From assembly GCA_041611095.1 (NCBI GenBank), contig JBFINP010000026.1, positions 1 to 38,517 of the forward strand: DNA of 38,517 bases, given 5' to 3'. Below are positions 1-7,811 of the stretch, in pieces (the stretch's first letter is position 1; the number at the start of each line of letters is the position of its first letter). Source of the DNA: UBA6912 sp041611095 (GTDB taxonomy: Bacteria; Actinomycetota; Acidimicrobiia; Spongiisociales; UBA5794). The notes below the pieces were generated by a model that saw nothing but the letters and a program-made list of their open reading frames with translations, had not been told where the DNA came from and did no database searches. The position numbers and the translations under genes were made by a program.

Positions 1-399
1 GATCGACGGGACGCCGGCGAGATTGCGGATGTTGGTCGTGATGAAACGGGTCAGCCGCGTGTCGGACGCATACTCCTCGAGGTAGACGGCCGTGCCGATC
101 CCGATCGGAAACGAGATCAACGCCACGATGACCGTCATCGCAACCGATCCGGCGATCGAGGTACCTACCCCGGCTCGCGAGGCGTTGGGCGACAGCTCGC
201 CGCTGATGAAGTCGCCGGCTCGGTCCCTGAAGACCGGAAAAGCGTCCACGAAGATGTCCACCAGGAGCACCACGAGGAAGAGCAGCGACACGAGCAGCGC
301 GAACAGCAGTGCGGCCTCGAACGCCAGCTCCGTGGGACGGACCCGGCGACCCGTCAGGCGGGCTGCCACCGCATCGGACGTCGTCACGGTGGTGGCCAT
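1..399 (-). CDS. pstA: Phosphate ABC transporter permease PstA (partial, C-terminus outside window)
   Basis: One of the two inner-membrane permeases of the high-affinity phosphate importer PstSCAB. About 133 N-terminal residues are visible, starting MATTVTTSDAV. A first hydrophobic segment lies near residues 27-50. The start of the permease domain follows, with a segment reading IGIGTAVYLEEYAS and ending at the conserved AGVPSI cytoplasmic loop at the window edge. The ATG overlaps the pstC stop by one base (TGATG), so the two are translationally coupled. Gene order pstS-pstC-pstA is the standard one, and pstB is expected just outside the window. The call rests on the permease motif and the operon context. 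Confidence 0.93.
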   Translation of the reverse strand, partial: MATTVTTSDAVAARLTGRRVRPTELAFEAALLFALLVSLLFLVVLLVDIFVDAFPVFRDRAGDFISGELSPNASRAGVGTSIAGSVAMTVIVALISFPIGIGTAVYLEEYASDTRLTRFITTNIRNLAGVPSI

Positions 400-1316
400 C
401 AGTAGCGCTCCCGAACCCGGCGCACGAACCGCTCGCTGGCGACGTTGAGCGCAAGCGTCATCAAGAAGAGCAACAACCCGACGAAGAACAAGCTCTGGAA
501 GGCGTTGCCCGCTCCCGCCACCTGGTCCGAACCGATCGCCAGCGATGCCATCGCCGCCGTCATGGTGATTCCGGGTTCCACGGGGTTCCACGTGAGCAGC
601 CCGCCTCCGGTGGCCCCTGCCGCCATGGCCACCACCATCGTCTCGCCGATGGCTCGGGACACTCCGAGGATGAGCGAGGCCATGATGCCCGACACCGCGG
701 CCGGCAGGACAACGGTTCGGACCGTCGAGCCCTTGCGAGCGCCGAGGCCGTACGACGCCTCGCGCAGCGTCTGGGGGACCGCCCGCAGCGCATCCTCGGA
801 GACGGAGGCAACCAGCGGCGTCACGAGCACGCCCACGCCGATCCCGGCGGCCAGCAGGTTGAAGATCTGGGCGTCGAACACCTTCTGCACGAAGTTGGGG
901 CTGATCCACGTCAGTGCGAAGTAGCCGAGCACGACCGAGGGGATTCCGGCCAGGATCTCGAGAATCGGTTTTAGGAGTCTGCGCATCCGCGGCGATGCGT
1001 ATTCGGAGAGGTAGATCGCAGCTCCCAGTCCCAACGGTGCCGCCACGATCATGGCGATCACGGTGGAGACCAGCGTGGCCACGACGATGGTGCGCAGGTC
1101 GAACAGGCCGCGGCGCGGGAACCACCCGATGTCCCAGAGGGCGCTCCACTCGACGGTGCGCAGGAAGTTCCACGCCTCACCGACGAGTGAGAGCACGATC
1201 AGGGCGCTCACGAGGACCGAGAAGGCGGCGGCGAGCCGGAAGAGTCCGCGCACTCGGCGCTCCCGCCTCAGCCTCCTCGGGTTGCCGGTCAGATCGGCCG
1301 TCATCGGTTCAGCCAT
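399..1316 (-). CDS. pstC: Phosphate ABC transporter permease PstC
   Basis: Partner permease of PstA in phosphate import, 305 residues and about six membrane segments. The N-terminus is basic and cytoplasmic (NPRRLRRERR). The first membrane segment is near residues 20-45. The BPD_transp_1 core carries the GIPSVVLGYFAL loop, where the EAA-type contact with PstB is made. I chose the ATG at 1316 because AGGAG lies seven bases upstream. The open frame runs further back, but that part overlaps the pstS 3' end and looks unlike a permease. The gene starts 34 bp after the pstS stop and ends overlapping pstA, so all three are one unit. Length is normal for the family. Confidence 0.95.
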   Translation of the reverse strand: MAEPMTADLTGNPRRLRRERRVRGLFRLAAAFSVLVSALIVLSLVGEAWNFLRTVEWSALWDIGWFPRRGLFDLRTIVVATLVSTVIAMIVAAPLGLGAAIYLSEYASPRMRRLLKPILEILAGIPSVVLGYFALTWISPNFVQKVFDAQIFNLLAAGIGVGVLVTPLVASVSEDALRAVPQTLREASYGLGARKGSTVRTVVLPAAVSGIMASLILGVSRAIGETMVVAMAAGATGGGLLTWNPVEPGITMTAAMASLAIGSDQVAGAGNAFQSLFFVGLLLFLMTLALNVASERFVRRVRERY

Positions 1317-1350
1317 CTGATGCTCCTGATTGGGCAGCCGCCGTCCTCGA

Positions 1351-2343
1351 TCACGACCCGATCGCCGCGCGCTGCTGGCTGTAGTCGGCGAGCTCCACGT
1401 ACCCGGTCTCGGCGACCGAGGCGAGGCCCTCGTCCGACAGATAGAACTCGACAAATTCTCGCAGCACCGGCTTGTCGCTCATCCGCTGCTCGTTCACATA
1501 GATGAAGAGCGGGCGGGACAGCGGGTAGCTGCCGTCGGCGATCGTCTCCGCAGTGGGGCCCACGCAGCCATCGCCACCGTCCACCTCGATCGCCTTGACG
1601 CGGTCCTGGTTCTCGAGGTAGAAGGCAAACCCCACCCAGCCGAACGACGAGTCGGAGCCTTCGATGCCCTCGATGATCACGTTGTCGTTCGGTGAGGCCA
1701 CGTAGTCCGGGCGAGCCACTCCATCCTCGCCCCGCTCCTCGGCGATGCCGTCGATGACGAACTCGACGAAGGTGTCGTAGGTGCCCGATTCCTCACCGGG
1801 CGCCGTGACGGCGAGGGGTGCATCCGGGAACCCTCCGGTGCCGCCCACCTCTGCAGCCAGGTCGTTCGCCGCAGCCCAGGTGTCAAAGCCGATGGACTCC
1901 GGACCGACGAGCGCGTACATGTCGCCGAAGGTGAGGCAGCTCACCGCATCGTTGGTCGGACTGGTGAGCACGGAGATGCCGTCGATGGCGACCTGAAGCT
2001 CGATGTAGTCGATGCCGGCGTCGGAGCACGACTGGACTTCCTCGTCCTTGATGGCACGACTGGCATTCGAGATGTCGGTCTCACCGGAACAGAAGAGCTG
2101 GAAGCCGTCGCCCGTGCCCGGCCCGTCGACCGAGACCGCAACGTCGGGATTGGCGTCCGAGAATCTCTCGCCCACCGCCGCCGAGATGGGCTGCACGGTC
2201 GACGAGCCCGAAATGGCGATCGTGTTCCCGTTCCCATCCCCGGACTCGGCGCTACCACCATCGTCGTCGTCACCCCCACAGGCGGCGACGATGACGACGA
2301 TCGCGGCCAGGAGGACCAGGAATCGCCAGCGCCGTATGTGCAT
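1351..2343 (-). CDS. pstS: Phosphate-binding lipoprotein PstS
   Basis: Extracytoplasmic phosphate-binding protein that feeds PstCA; 330 residues. A signal peptide (MHIRRWRF followed by a hydrophobic stretch) ends in the lipobox VAAC, with Cys22 as the lipidated residue. An Asp/Gly/Ser-rich linker follows. Typical PstS ligand-loop segments are visible: SGSSTVQPI near residue 45, the GTGDGFQLFCSGETDI stretch, and GEESGTYDTF. The start is supported by GGAGG eight bases upstream. A two-unit PHO box lies about 80 bp upstream, which points to induction on phosphate starvation by the adjacent regulator. No missing ligand residues were noticed. Confidence 0.95.
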   Translation of the reverse strand: MHIRRWRFLVLLAAIVVIVAACGGDDDDGGSAESGDGNGNTIAISGSSTVQPISAAVGERFSDANPDVAVSVDGPGTGDGFQLFCSGETDISNASRAIKDEEVQSCSDAGIDYIELQVAIDGISVLTSPTNDAVSCLTFGDMYALVGPESIGFDTWAAANDLAAEVGGTGGFPDAPLAVTAPGEESGTYDTFVEFVIDGIAEERGEDGVARPDYVASPNDNVIIEGIEGSDSSFGWVGFAFYLENQDRVKAIEVDGGDGCVGPTAETIADGSYPLSRPLFIYVNEQRMSDKPVLREFVEFYLSDEGLASVAETGYVELADYSQQRAAIGS

Positions 2344-2383
2344 CGTCTTCCTCCGTGATCACGGTCATCGTTCTTGCGTGGCG

Positions 2384-2389
2384 AAGATA
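2384..2389 (-). promoter_or_regulatory. Candidate -10 element of the pst operon
   Basis: On the minus strand this reads TATCTT, about 40 bases before the pstS start codon. That leaves a normal leader containing the GGAGG ribosome-binding site. No good -35 hexamer is seen, as expected for a promoter that needs an activator; the PHO box lies just upstream. Position is inferred from sequence only. Confidence 0.4.
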
Positions 2390-2420
2390 CGGACGGCGGT
2401 TGACCGCAACCCGGCGGCAG

Positions 2421-2438
2421 GGTGAACTCGAGGTGAAT
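2421..2438 (-). promoter_or_regulatory. PHO box: two direct repeats for a PhoP/RegX3-type regulator
   Basis: In the pstS direction the sequence is ATTCACC TCGA GTTCACC, two 7-base units with an 11-base period. This matches the actinobacterial PHO-box unit GTTCACC plus four spacer bases, as known for Streptomyces PhoP. It lies in the 154-bp gap between pstS and the divergent sensor kinase, so it can serve the pst operon and possibly the regulator genes as well. Only two units are clear. Confidence 0.7.
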
Positions 2439-2485
2439 TCCCCGATCTCCGGCTCCGATCCGACCGATGCGGGCGTTGGCCGTCG

Positions 2486-2491
2486 TACCAT
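2486..2491 (+). promoter_or_regulatory. -10 element for a leaderless sensor-kinase mRNA
   Basis: TACCAT sits exactly six bases before the GTG start at 2498, and no ribosome-binding site is present. Transcription would begin at or next to the start codon. Confidence 0.5.
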
Positions 2492-2497
2492 CGCTCC

Positions 2498-3688
2498 GTG
2501 GAGATCATCCTCGCCGCCGCGGCACTCCTGGCGATCTCGGTCGTCGTTCTGTGGTTGCGCCTGCACCGGCTCGACCAGGATCGGCGGGATGCGCTGGCGC
2601 ATGCCGGCCGGGCGCTCGGCTCGACCCCCGGTTCGCTCACTGGTGCCGTCGATTCCCTCGCCGGCGAGCGAGACGCCGCTCGACACCGCACGGCTTTCAT
2701 CGAGGCGGCCGTGGAGCGGTCGTCGAGCGGTGTCGTCATGTTCGACCGGAATCTCGACGCGGTGTTCGCCACCGCCGGTGCACGTCGCGTCCTCGCCGGC
2801 GGTGCGGGCGCCGCGGAAGCTGGGGCCGCCCTGCGCAGGCTGGTGCAGGCGACGCTCGTCTCCGGAGAGCCGGGCGAGGCGAAACTCGAGCTGACAGGCG
2901 AAGATCGCCGGCTCTACGTCGCTCGCGCCGAGCCGCTGCCGGTCGAGCTCGGCCCAGGTGTCGCCGTGCAGCTCGAAGACGTCACCACGAGCGAGCGGGT
3001 CGAGGCCATTCGGCGCGATTTCGTCGCCAACGTGAGCCACGAGCTCAAGACACCGGCGGGAGCACTCGCCGTCCTCGCCGAAGCGGTCCAGGCAGCACCT
3101 GATGAGATCACGCGTCTGCGGCTTGCCGACCGGATCGGGACCGAGGCGCAACGGATCGCACAACTGGTGGCGGACCTGCTCGACCTATCGGTCGTCCAAT
3201 CGCAAAACGGTGAGCATGAGCATCTCGATCTCGCCGAGGTCGTCGGTGAGGCCGCACGGAACGCGGGGCTCCATGCAGAGCAGGCGAGAATGGAGGTCGT
3301 GGTCGAGACCGACGGCGCCCCACTGGTGCGAGGGGACCGGCGGCAACTCGTGTCGGCTGTGGGGAACCTCATCGACAACGCCATCACCTACAGCTCGTTT
3401 CGGGAGAGTGGAGAGCGACGAGTCTGGGTGCGGGCACGCGCGGACGGCGAGCAGGCCGTGATCGAGGTGGAGGATCTCGGATCTGGGATCGCTCCGGCGC
3501 ACCTCCCACGTATCTTCGAGCGCTTCTACCGTGTCGACAGGGGGAGGAGCCGGGCGAAGGGGGGCACCGGGCTCGGACTTTCCATCGTGCGTCATGTGGC
3601 GCTCAACCACGGCGGGCATGTGGATGTCGAGTCGTCGCCCGGCGTCGGCAGCACCTTCAGGATCCGTATGCCGCGGGTGGAGGCGTAG
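2498..3688 (+). CDS. Sensor histidine kinase, SenX3/PhoR type
   Basis: Membrane-bound kinase of the phosphate-responsive two-component pair; 396 residues. One N-terminal membrane helix (residues 2-21) is followed by a basic/coiled linker and a PAS-like region (about 65-165). The HisKA domain carries the phospho-accepting His181 in VSHELKTP. The HATPase_c domain shows the N-box NLIDNAITYS, DLGSGI, the F-box ERFYR, and GTGLGLSIV. It starts with GTG at 2498, placed for a leaderless transcript. It is divergent from pstS and followed six bases later by its response regulator, the senX3-regX3 order of mycobacteria. Signal specificity is inferred from the pst neighbours and the PHO box. Confidence 0.9.
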   Translation: MEIILAAAALLAISVVVLWLRLHRLDQDRRDALAHAGRALGSTPGSLTGAVDSLAGERDAARHRTAFIEAAVERSSSGVVMFDRNLDAVFATAGARRVLAGGAGAAEAGAALRRLVQATLVSGEPGEAKLELTGEDRRLYVARAEPLPVELGPGVAVQLEDVTTSERVEAIRRDFVANVSHELKTPAGALAVLAEAVQAAPDEITRLRLADRIGTEAQRIAQLVADLLDLSVVQSQNGEHEHLDLAEVVGEAARNAGLHAEQARMEVVVETDGAPLVRGDRRQLVSAVGNLIDNAITYSSFRESGERRVWVRARADGEQAVIEVEDLGSGIAPAHLPRIFERFYRVDRGRSRAKGGTGLGLSIVRHVALNHGGHVDVESSPGVGSTFRIRMPRVEA

Positions 3689-3694
3689 CGGACG

Positions 3695-4363
3695 ATGATC
3701 GTCGTGATGATCGAGGACGAGCCCAGTTACGTCACGGCCGCCGAGGTGGCTCTGGGGCGGGAGGGGTTGACGCTCCACGGTGCATCCGACGGCCGGGCCG
3801 GGCTCGAAATGCTGCGCCGGATACGTCCCGATGTGGTGCTGCTGGATCTCATGTTGCCCGGTATGGGCGGGCTCGACGTACTCAAGCGAATCCGCGCCGA
3901 GTCCGACGTGCCGGTCATCGTGGTGTCCGCCAAGGACGCCGAGGCAGACGTGGTCACGGCGCTCGAACTGGGCGCCGACGATTACCTCACGAAGCCGTAC
4001 TCGCTCCGCGAGCTGGCGGCGCGGATCCGGGCGGCGTTGCGTCGCTCCGGAGCACCCGACGCGGCCGACAGCGTCGTTTCCGTGGGCACCGCCGTTCTCG
4101 ACCCGAGTCGCTACGAGCTGCGGATCGACGACCGGACCTTCGAGCTGCCCCGCAAGGAGTTCGAGCTGCTCGCGATGCTGATGCGGCGCTCCGGTCGCAT
4201 CGTGGCCCGTAGCGAGCTGCTCGATGAGATCTGGGGCATCGGGTGGACCGACTCCAAGACGCTCGATCAGCACATTCGGCGGCTGCGGCGGAAGCTCGAA
4301 CAGGTGCCGGCGTCGCCGGTCATCCGAACGGTGCGCGGCGTCGGCTACCGGCTCGAGGCGTGA
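3695..4363 (+). CDS. Response regulator, RegX3/PhoB (OmpR) family
   Basis: DNA-binding partner of the upstream kinase; 222 residues. The receiver domain (1-115) has the acidic pair Glu7-Asp8, phospho-acceptor Asp51 in LLDLMLPGMGG, Ser78 and Lys100-Pro101. The C-terminal OmpR-type winged helix (about 125-222) ends in the family-typical VRTVRGVGYRLE. The ATG is six bases after the kinase stop, with a GGAGG inside the kinase 3' end as a loose ribosome-binding site. It is the likely binder of the PHO box at 2421-2438 and activator of pst under phosphate limitation (inference). The gene converges on the broken ahpE with one base between the stop codons. Confidence 0.93.
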   Translation: MIVVMIEDEPSYVTAAEVALGREGLTLHGASDGRAGLEMLRRIRPDVVLLDLMLPGMGGLDVLKRIRAESDVPVIVVSAKDAEADVVTALELGADDYLTKPYSLRELAARIRAALRRSGAPDAADSVVSVGTAVLDPSRYELRIDDRTFELPRKEFELLAMLMRRSGRIVARSELLDEIWGIGWTDSKTLDQHIRRLRRKLEQVPASPVIRTVRGVGYRLEA

Positions 4364-4364
4364 C

Positions 4365-4811
4365 TCAGATCACCGCCAGCGCCTCGGTGTAGGCCGCGAA
4401 CTCGCGGGCGACGCCCAATTCCTCGGTGTTGATCACGTCGCGCACGATGCCGTCCTCGTCGAGCACGAAGGTGAACCGGTTGGCGGCGCGGTCCTGTAGT
4501 TGAACGCCCCGTACGCCTGGGCCACCGCGCCGTGGGGCAGTGATCGGACAACACCGGGAACTCGAAGCCGTTCTGCTCCACCCATGCCTTGTTCGAGAAG
4601 AAGGGATCGCAACTGATGGCAACCACGTTGGCGTCGAGCTCGTCGAGCTGCGCGTTGTGGTCCCGGATGTAGCACAGCTCCCCGGAGCAGATCCCGAGAA
4701 CGCAAACGGGAGGAAGACCACGAGCGTCTTTGCCCGCGAAGTCGGCGAGGGTTCGTTTGGTGCGCGTCTGGTCGACGAGCTCGACGTCGGGTGCGGGCGG
4801 CCGGGGGCGCG
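4365..4811 (-). pseudogene. ahpE: Broken AhpE-type peroxiredoxin gene (about four single-base frameshifts, no start codon)
   Basis: Pieces of one peroxiredoxin are spread over three frames. APDVELVDQ ... LADFAGK is followed, after a shift near 4719-4727, by VVFLPFAFSG. After a shift near 4693-4695 comes ICSGELCYIRDHNAQ ... FPVLSDHCP. After a shift near 4534-4537 comes HGAVAQAYGAFNYRT, and after a shift near 4484-4491 comes ANRFTFVLDEDGIVRD to the natural stop. Read together this is a near-full-length AhpE/Bcp-like enzyme that reduces peroxides. The peroxidatic Cys is in ICSG, with a second Cys five residues later. Three of the shifts are explained by loss of one base in a G or C run. No ATG, GTG or TTG lies between the stop of the upstream gene (4812) and the APDVEL segment. 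It may be a true pseudogene or indel errors in the source assembly. Confidence 0.85.
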
Positions 4812-5927
4812 CTAGCCGTCGGCGCCGGGATCGGAAGGATCGTCGAGAAGGACGCGAGCCGCCCAGCCGACCGGATCGGTCAGCTCGTCTCGTGTGGGGA
4901 GGTTCCCCGACCCGGACCACGCCATCTCGATCGTCTCGGCGCCCCACCTTCGGTCGATCTCGGCGAAGAACTTCGCCGCATCGTTGGCTCGATGGCGATC
5001 GAGCTCGAGGCCCACGAGCTGCTGGAGGAACTGCTCCGCCTGGTCCGGCTCGGCCCGCCTACGCGCCGCCGCCTCCTCGAGCCGCTCCAGATCGGGAAGC
5101 ACCTCGTCGAAGGCCCGGCGCACGACGAAGTCCCCGTAGCCGGACACGACGGCGAGCGCCGCCTGCACCGGCCCGAGCAGCGCCGGGTCGTGTTCGGCGC
5201 CGAGCAGGGATGCCATGCCGCCCGCACCACCCAGCATTCCCTCGAGCTCCTGCGGATCCTCGATCCGTCCGAGGGCGTCGGTCAGCTTGCTCGGGTCGAA
5301 GTGCACTGCAGCGAAGAACTCGTCCACGACGCCGACGATGTGCGTGCGCAGCCACGGCGTAGCGAGGAGGGAGTGGTCCAGGACCTCGTGGGCGGCAGCC
5401 CACATCCGCACCTGCCGTGGGTCGAGCGAGTGGTCGGTGGCGAAGGCCTCGACGTTCGGTACGACGAGGAACAGGTCGGCCTGGTCCAGCGCGGGCAAAC
5501 CCGTGTCGAACTGCCCGAGCACCCGATGCGCCATGAACCCAACCATCGTCCCGGCCTGCATACCGAGCACGGCGGGCCCCATCGGGGCCAGCATCGCAGC
5601 CATGGGGTTGGTCTCGTCGGGAGGTGCCGCCAGGAGCTTCCCGGCGAGCGGCTCGATCGCGTACGCAAAGCTCTGCTCGTTGGACGCCGCCCACGATGCC
5701 CGATCGACGGGTTGCACTCTGCTTCCGAGGGCGACGTCGAAATGGGTCGCACCGGCAAGGCGCATCTCGGCGGCGCCGGCCAGCTCGGCGTACTCCTCGG
5801 CGAGATGCGGATCGACGGGCTCGGCGGCGCCGGCCAGACTCTTGCGTACCTCGGCGGCGAGCTTCCAGTTCACCGGGCCAGGTGACTGGAACAGCTCGAA
5901 CAGGCGATCGAAGATGCTGTCGCTCAT
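4812..5927 (-). CDS. DUF2342-family protein (zinc-metalloprotease-like, actinobacterial)
   Basis: A 371-residue soluble protein that resembles the DUF2342 'zinc-dependent metalloprotease / F420-associated hydrolase' family by its opening (FDRLFELFQSPGPVNW), the Gly/Met-rich middle (about 110-140), DLFLVVPNVEAF, and the segment AAHEVLDHSLL. The family normally carries HExxH here. This copy has H180-E-V-L-D-H185, one residue too many, so zinc binding or activity may be altered. No signal peptide. It starts 15 bp after the htrA stop, so the two are probably co-transcribed; the broken ahpE follows directly. In mycobacteria a DUF2342 gene lies beside PDZ-Lon and UPF0182 genes, both of which occur elsewhere in this window. 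Its cellular role is unknown. Confidence 0.7.
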   Translation of the reverse strand: MSDSIFDRLFELFQSPGPVNWKLAAEVRKSLAGAAEPVDPHLAEEYAELAGAAEMRLAGATHFDVALGSRVQPVDRASWAASNEQSFAYAIEPLAGKLLAAPPDETNPMAAMLAPMGPAVLGMQAGTMVGFMAHRVLGQFDTGLPALDQADLFLVVPNVEAFATDHSLDPRQVRMWAAAHEVLDHSLLATPWLRTHIVGVVDEFFAAVHFDPSKLTDALGRIEDPQELEGMLGGAGGMASLLGAEHDPALLGPVQAALAVVSGYGDFVVRRAFDEVLPDLERLEEAAARRRAEPDQAEQFLQQLVGLELDRHRANDAAKFFAEIDRRWGAETIEMAWSGSGNLPTRDELTDPVGWAARVLLDDPSDPGADG

Positions 5928-5942
5928 GAGGGCATCATCGTC

Positions 5943-7259
5943 TCACAGGTCGTCGGGTCGTGCGCCGAGCACGACCTTGAAGGTCAGCGTGGTTCCATCT
6001 CGAGTCACGTCGAGCTCGACCTCGTCGCCGACACGGAGACGCCGCAACCGGCTGATCAGATCGTCGGGAGTGGCCACCTCGCCACCCTCGAACTCGACGA
6101 TGACATCTCCCACCTCGAGGCCCGCTGCGGCCGCCGCCGAGCTGTCCTCGTCGGCAAAGCTTGCGATCAGCGCTCCTCCAGGACTCGTCCCGCCGTCTGG
6201 CCGGTCGAGCAGGTAGTCGTCGAGCTGTACACCGAGAAAGGCGTGGCGCACCGCACCCGTCGCGACGAGCTCGTCGGTGACTCGCTCGACGACCTCGACG
6301 GGAATCGCAAAGCCGATGCCCTCGGCGCCGGCGCTGCTGACGCCGATGGCTGTCGTGATTCCGATCAGCCGTCCATTGGTATCGACGAGGGCGCCGCCGC
6401 TCGAGCCCTGCGTGATCGGTGCGTCCGTCTGGATCATGCCGAAGAGCGTCTCGGCGTCTGCTGCGGTCACCCGGCGGTCGAATGCCGAGAGTACTCCTAC
6501 CGTCAGCGAGGCGCCCCCCGACAGGCCCAACGGGTTGCCGACGGCGACGGCGGCGTCACCGATGGTGAGGTCCCCGGTGGAACCCAAGTCGACGATCGCG
6601 AGATCACGCGCATCGATGCGAAGTACTGCGAGATCGGTGCTGGGGTCGGTGCCGACGATGGTGGCCACGTAGGTCGCGCCGTCTTGGAAGACGACGCGCA
6701 CCATGGCCGCCCCTTCGACGACGTGGTTGTTGGTCACGATGTACCCGTCGCCCCGGAAGACGACTCCCGAACCCACACCGAACTGAGCGAAGGCCTCGGA
6801 CGAGGTCTCGTCTCCGACCTCGACCGTCACCACGGCGGGTCGCACCTTGCGCCCCACTGCGGCGGCCGAGAATGCGCCATCGCCATCGGTGACGATCTCC
6901 CGGACCTCGACCACCTTGGGAGGCGGAGTGGGCGCCGCAGCGGGCTGCTGGTTCGATGGAGCATCGCGATCGATGATGCCGAGGGCGAAGAGCACGCCGA
7001 CGGTGATGGCCGAGCCGATGATCCCGGCGATCAGCGCGCCCCAGAACCGGCTTCGACCAGGCGGTGGCTCGAGCGCGCCGATGGGGAAGGTCTCGATCCA
7101 CTCATCCGGCTCGTCGTAGGGGTGGTCGCCGGGCAGGTCGTGGGGCGGGTACCAGATCGTGCCCGTGTCGTCCGTCCAGGCAAATGCCTGAGCCTCAGGA
7201 GCGGACGGTGCGGACTCCGGCCGATCGGGGACGGGTGGTTCGGAAGTAGATTGACCCAC
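5943..7259 (-). CDS. HtrA/DegP-type membrane-anchored serine protease with PDZ domain
   Basis: Envelope quality-control protease, 438 residues. A cytoplasmic, Pro/acidic-rich N-terminus (1-70) is followed by one membrane helix (about 73-95) and a Pro/Ala linker. The trypsin-like domain (about 130-320) has His179 (TNNHVV), Asp209 (STDLAVL) and Ser287 (QGSSGGAL). A PDZ domain (about 340-435) contains GLEVGDVIVEFEGGEV. All three catalytic residues are present. The GTG start at 7259 has no ribosome-binding site, but a TACAAT lies six bases before it, indicating a leaderless transcript. It is divergent from moaE with an 11-bp gap and probably drives the DUF2342 gene. Substrates are not evident. 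Confidence 0.92.
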   Translation of the reverse strand: MGQSTSEPPVPDRPESAPSAPEAQAFAWTDDTGTIWYPPHDLPGDHPYDEPDEWIETFPIGALEPPPGRSRFWGALIAGIIGSAITVGVLFALGIIDRDAPSNQQPAAAPTPPPKVVEVREIVTDGDGAFSAAAVGRKVRPAVVTVEVGDETSSEAFAQFGVGSGVVFRGDGYIVTNNHVVEGAAMVRVVFQDGATYVATIVGTDPSTDLAVLRIDARDLAIVDLGSTGDLTIGDAAVAVGNPLGLSGGASLTVGVLSAFDRRVTAADAETLFGMIQTDAPITQGSSGGALVDTNGRLIGITTAIGVSSAGAEGIGFAIPVEVVERVTDELVATGAVRHAFLGVQLDDYLLDRPDGGTSPGGALIASFADEDSSAAAAAGLEVGDVIVEFEGGEVATPDDLISRLRRLRVGDEVELDVTRDGTTLTFKVVLGARPDDL

Positions 7260-7265
7260 GAGGTG

Positions 7266-7271
7266 ATTGTA
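7266..7271 (-). promoter_or_regulatory. -10 element for leaderless htrA mRNA, overlapping the moaE start
   Basis: Minus-strand TACAAT, six bases before the htrA GTG. The same bases on the plus strand form the end of the moaE spacer and the A of its ATG, so the htrA promoter and the moaE initiation region share DNA. Confidence 0.6.
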
Positions 7272-7729
7272 TGGCGAATACGCCGCTTACCGACCCGAGC
7301 GACACCGTAGCCGTCGGCCCCGACCCGATCGACCCGACTGCGATACTCGCCGCCGTCACCCATCCCGGCTGTGGTGCGGTCGTCCTCTTCCTCGGGACGG
7401 TCCGCGATCATTCGCCGGGAATCTCCGGCGTCACCCATCTCGAGTACGAGACGTACGGCGAGATGGTGGAGGAGAAGATCGCCGAGATCGTCTCGGAAGT
7501 CCGGGAGAAGTGGCCGGTCGAGCGTCTCGCCGCCGTGCATCGGGTCGGCGAGCTGGGTGTCGGGGAGATCACCGTTGCAGTGGCCGCCAGCTCGCCGCAC
7601 CGCGCCGACGCCTTCGAGGCAGGTCGGTATCTGATCGACGAGCTGAAGAGGCGCGCTCCGATCTGGAAGAAGGAGCACTGGCCGGGTGGAGCCGAGTGGG
7701 TTCGCGAGGACCTGCGACACGCCGACTGA
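7271..7729 (+). CDS. moaE: Molybdopterin synthase catalytic subunit MoaE
   Basis: Large subunit of molybdopterin synthase, which with thiocarboxylated MoaD inserts the dithiolene sulfurs into precursor Z during molybdenum cofactor synthesis. It has 152 residues and is normal in length. Family marks are GAVVLFLGTVRDH, LEYETYGEM, HRVGELGVGEITV, and the C-terminal RRAPIWKKEHW with the catalytic lysines. GAGGTG lies five bases before the ATG. No other moa or mob gene is in the window, so MoaD must be encoded elsewhere. A strong hairpin follows 31 bp downstream. Confidence 0.95.
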   Translation: MANTPLTDPSDTVAVGPDPIDPTAILAAVTHPGCGAVVLFLGTVRDHSPGISGVTHLEYETYGEMVEEKIAEIVSEVREKWPVERLAAVHRVGELGVGEITVAVAASSPHRADAFEAGRYLIDELKRRAPIWKKEHWPGGAEWVREDLRHAD

Positions 7730-7760
7730 CCTCCACCTCGTGGCCAGCCGGTACCACGCG

Positions 7761-7790
7761 GCGGAGGGGGTGATCGCTCACCCCCTCCGC
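7761..7790. terminator. Perfect 13-bp stem, probable bidirectional terminator
   Basis: GCGGAGGGGGTGA, loop TCGC, TCACCCCCTCCGC. It lies between the convergent moaE and DUF11-remnant genes. The stem is very strong but has no T-tract on either side, so it may end transcription without a U-run or only stabilise 3' ends. Confidence 0.65.
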
Positions 7791-7811
7791 GTTGCTCACG
7801 TCATGACCGGA

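Noticed and set aside
4791..5885. Long plus-strand open frame opposite the DUF2342 gene
   Set aside because: High-GC shadow frame; no recognisable domain, while the minus frame has family motifs and a sensible start.
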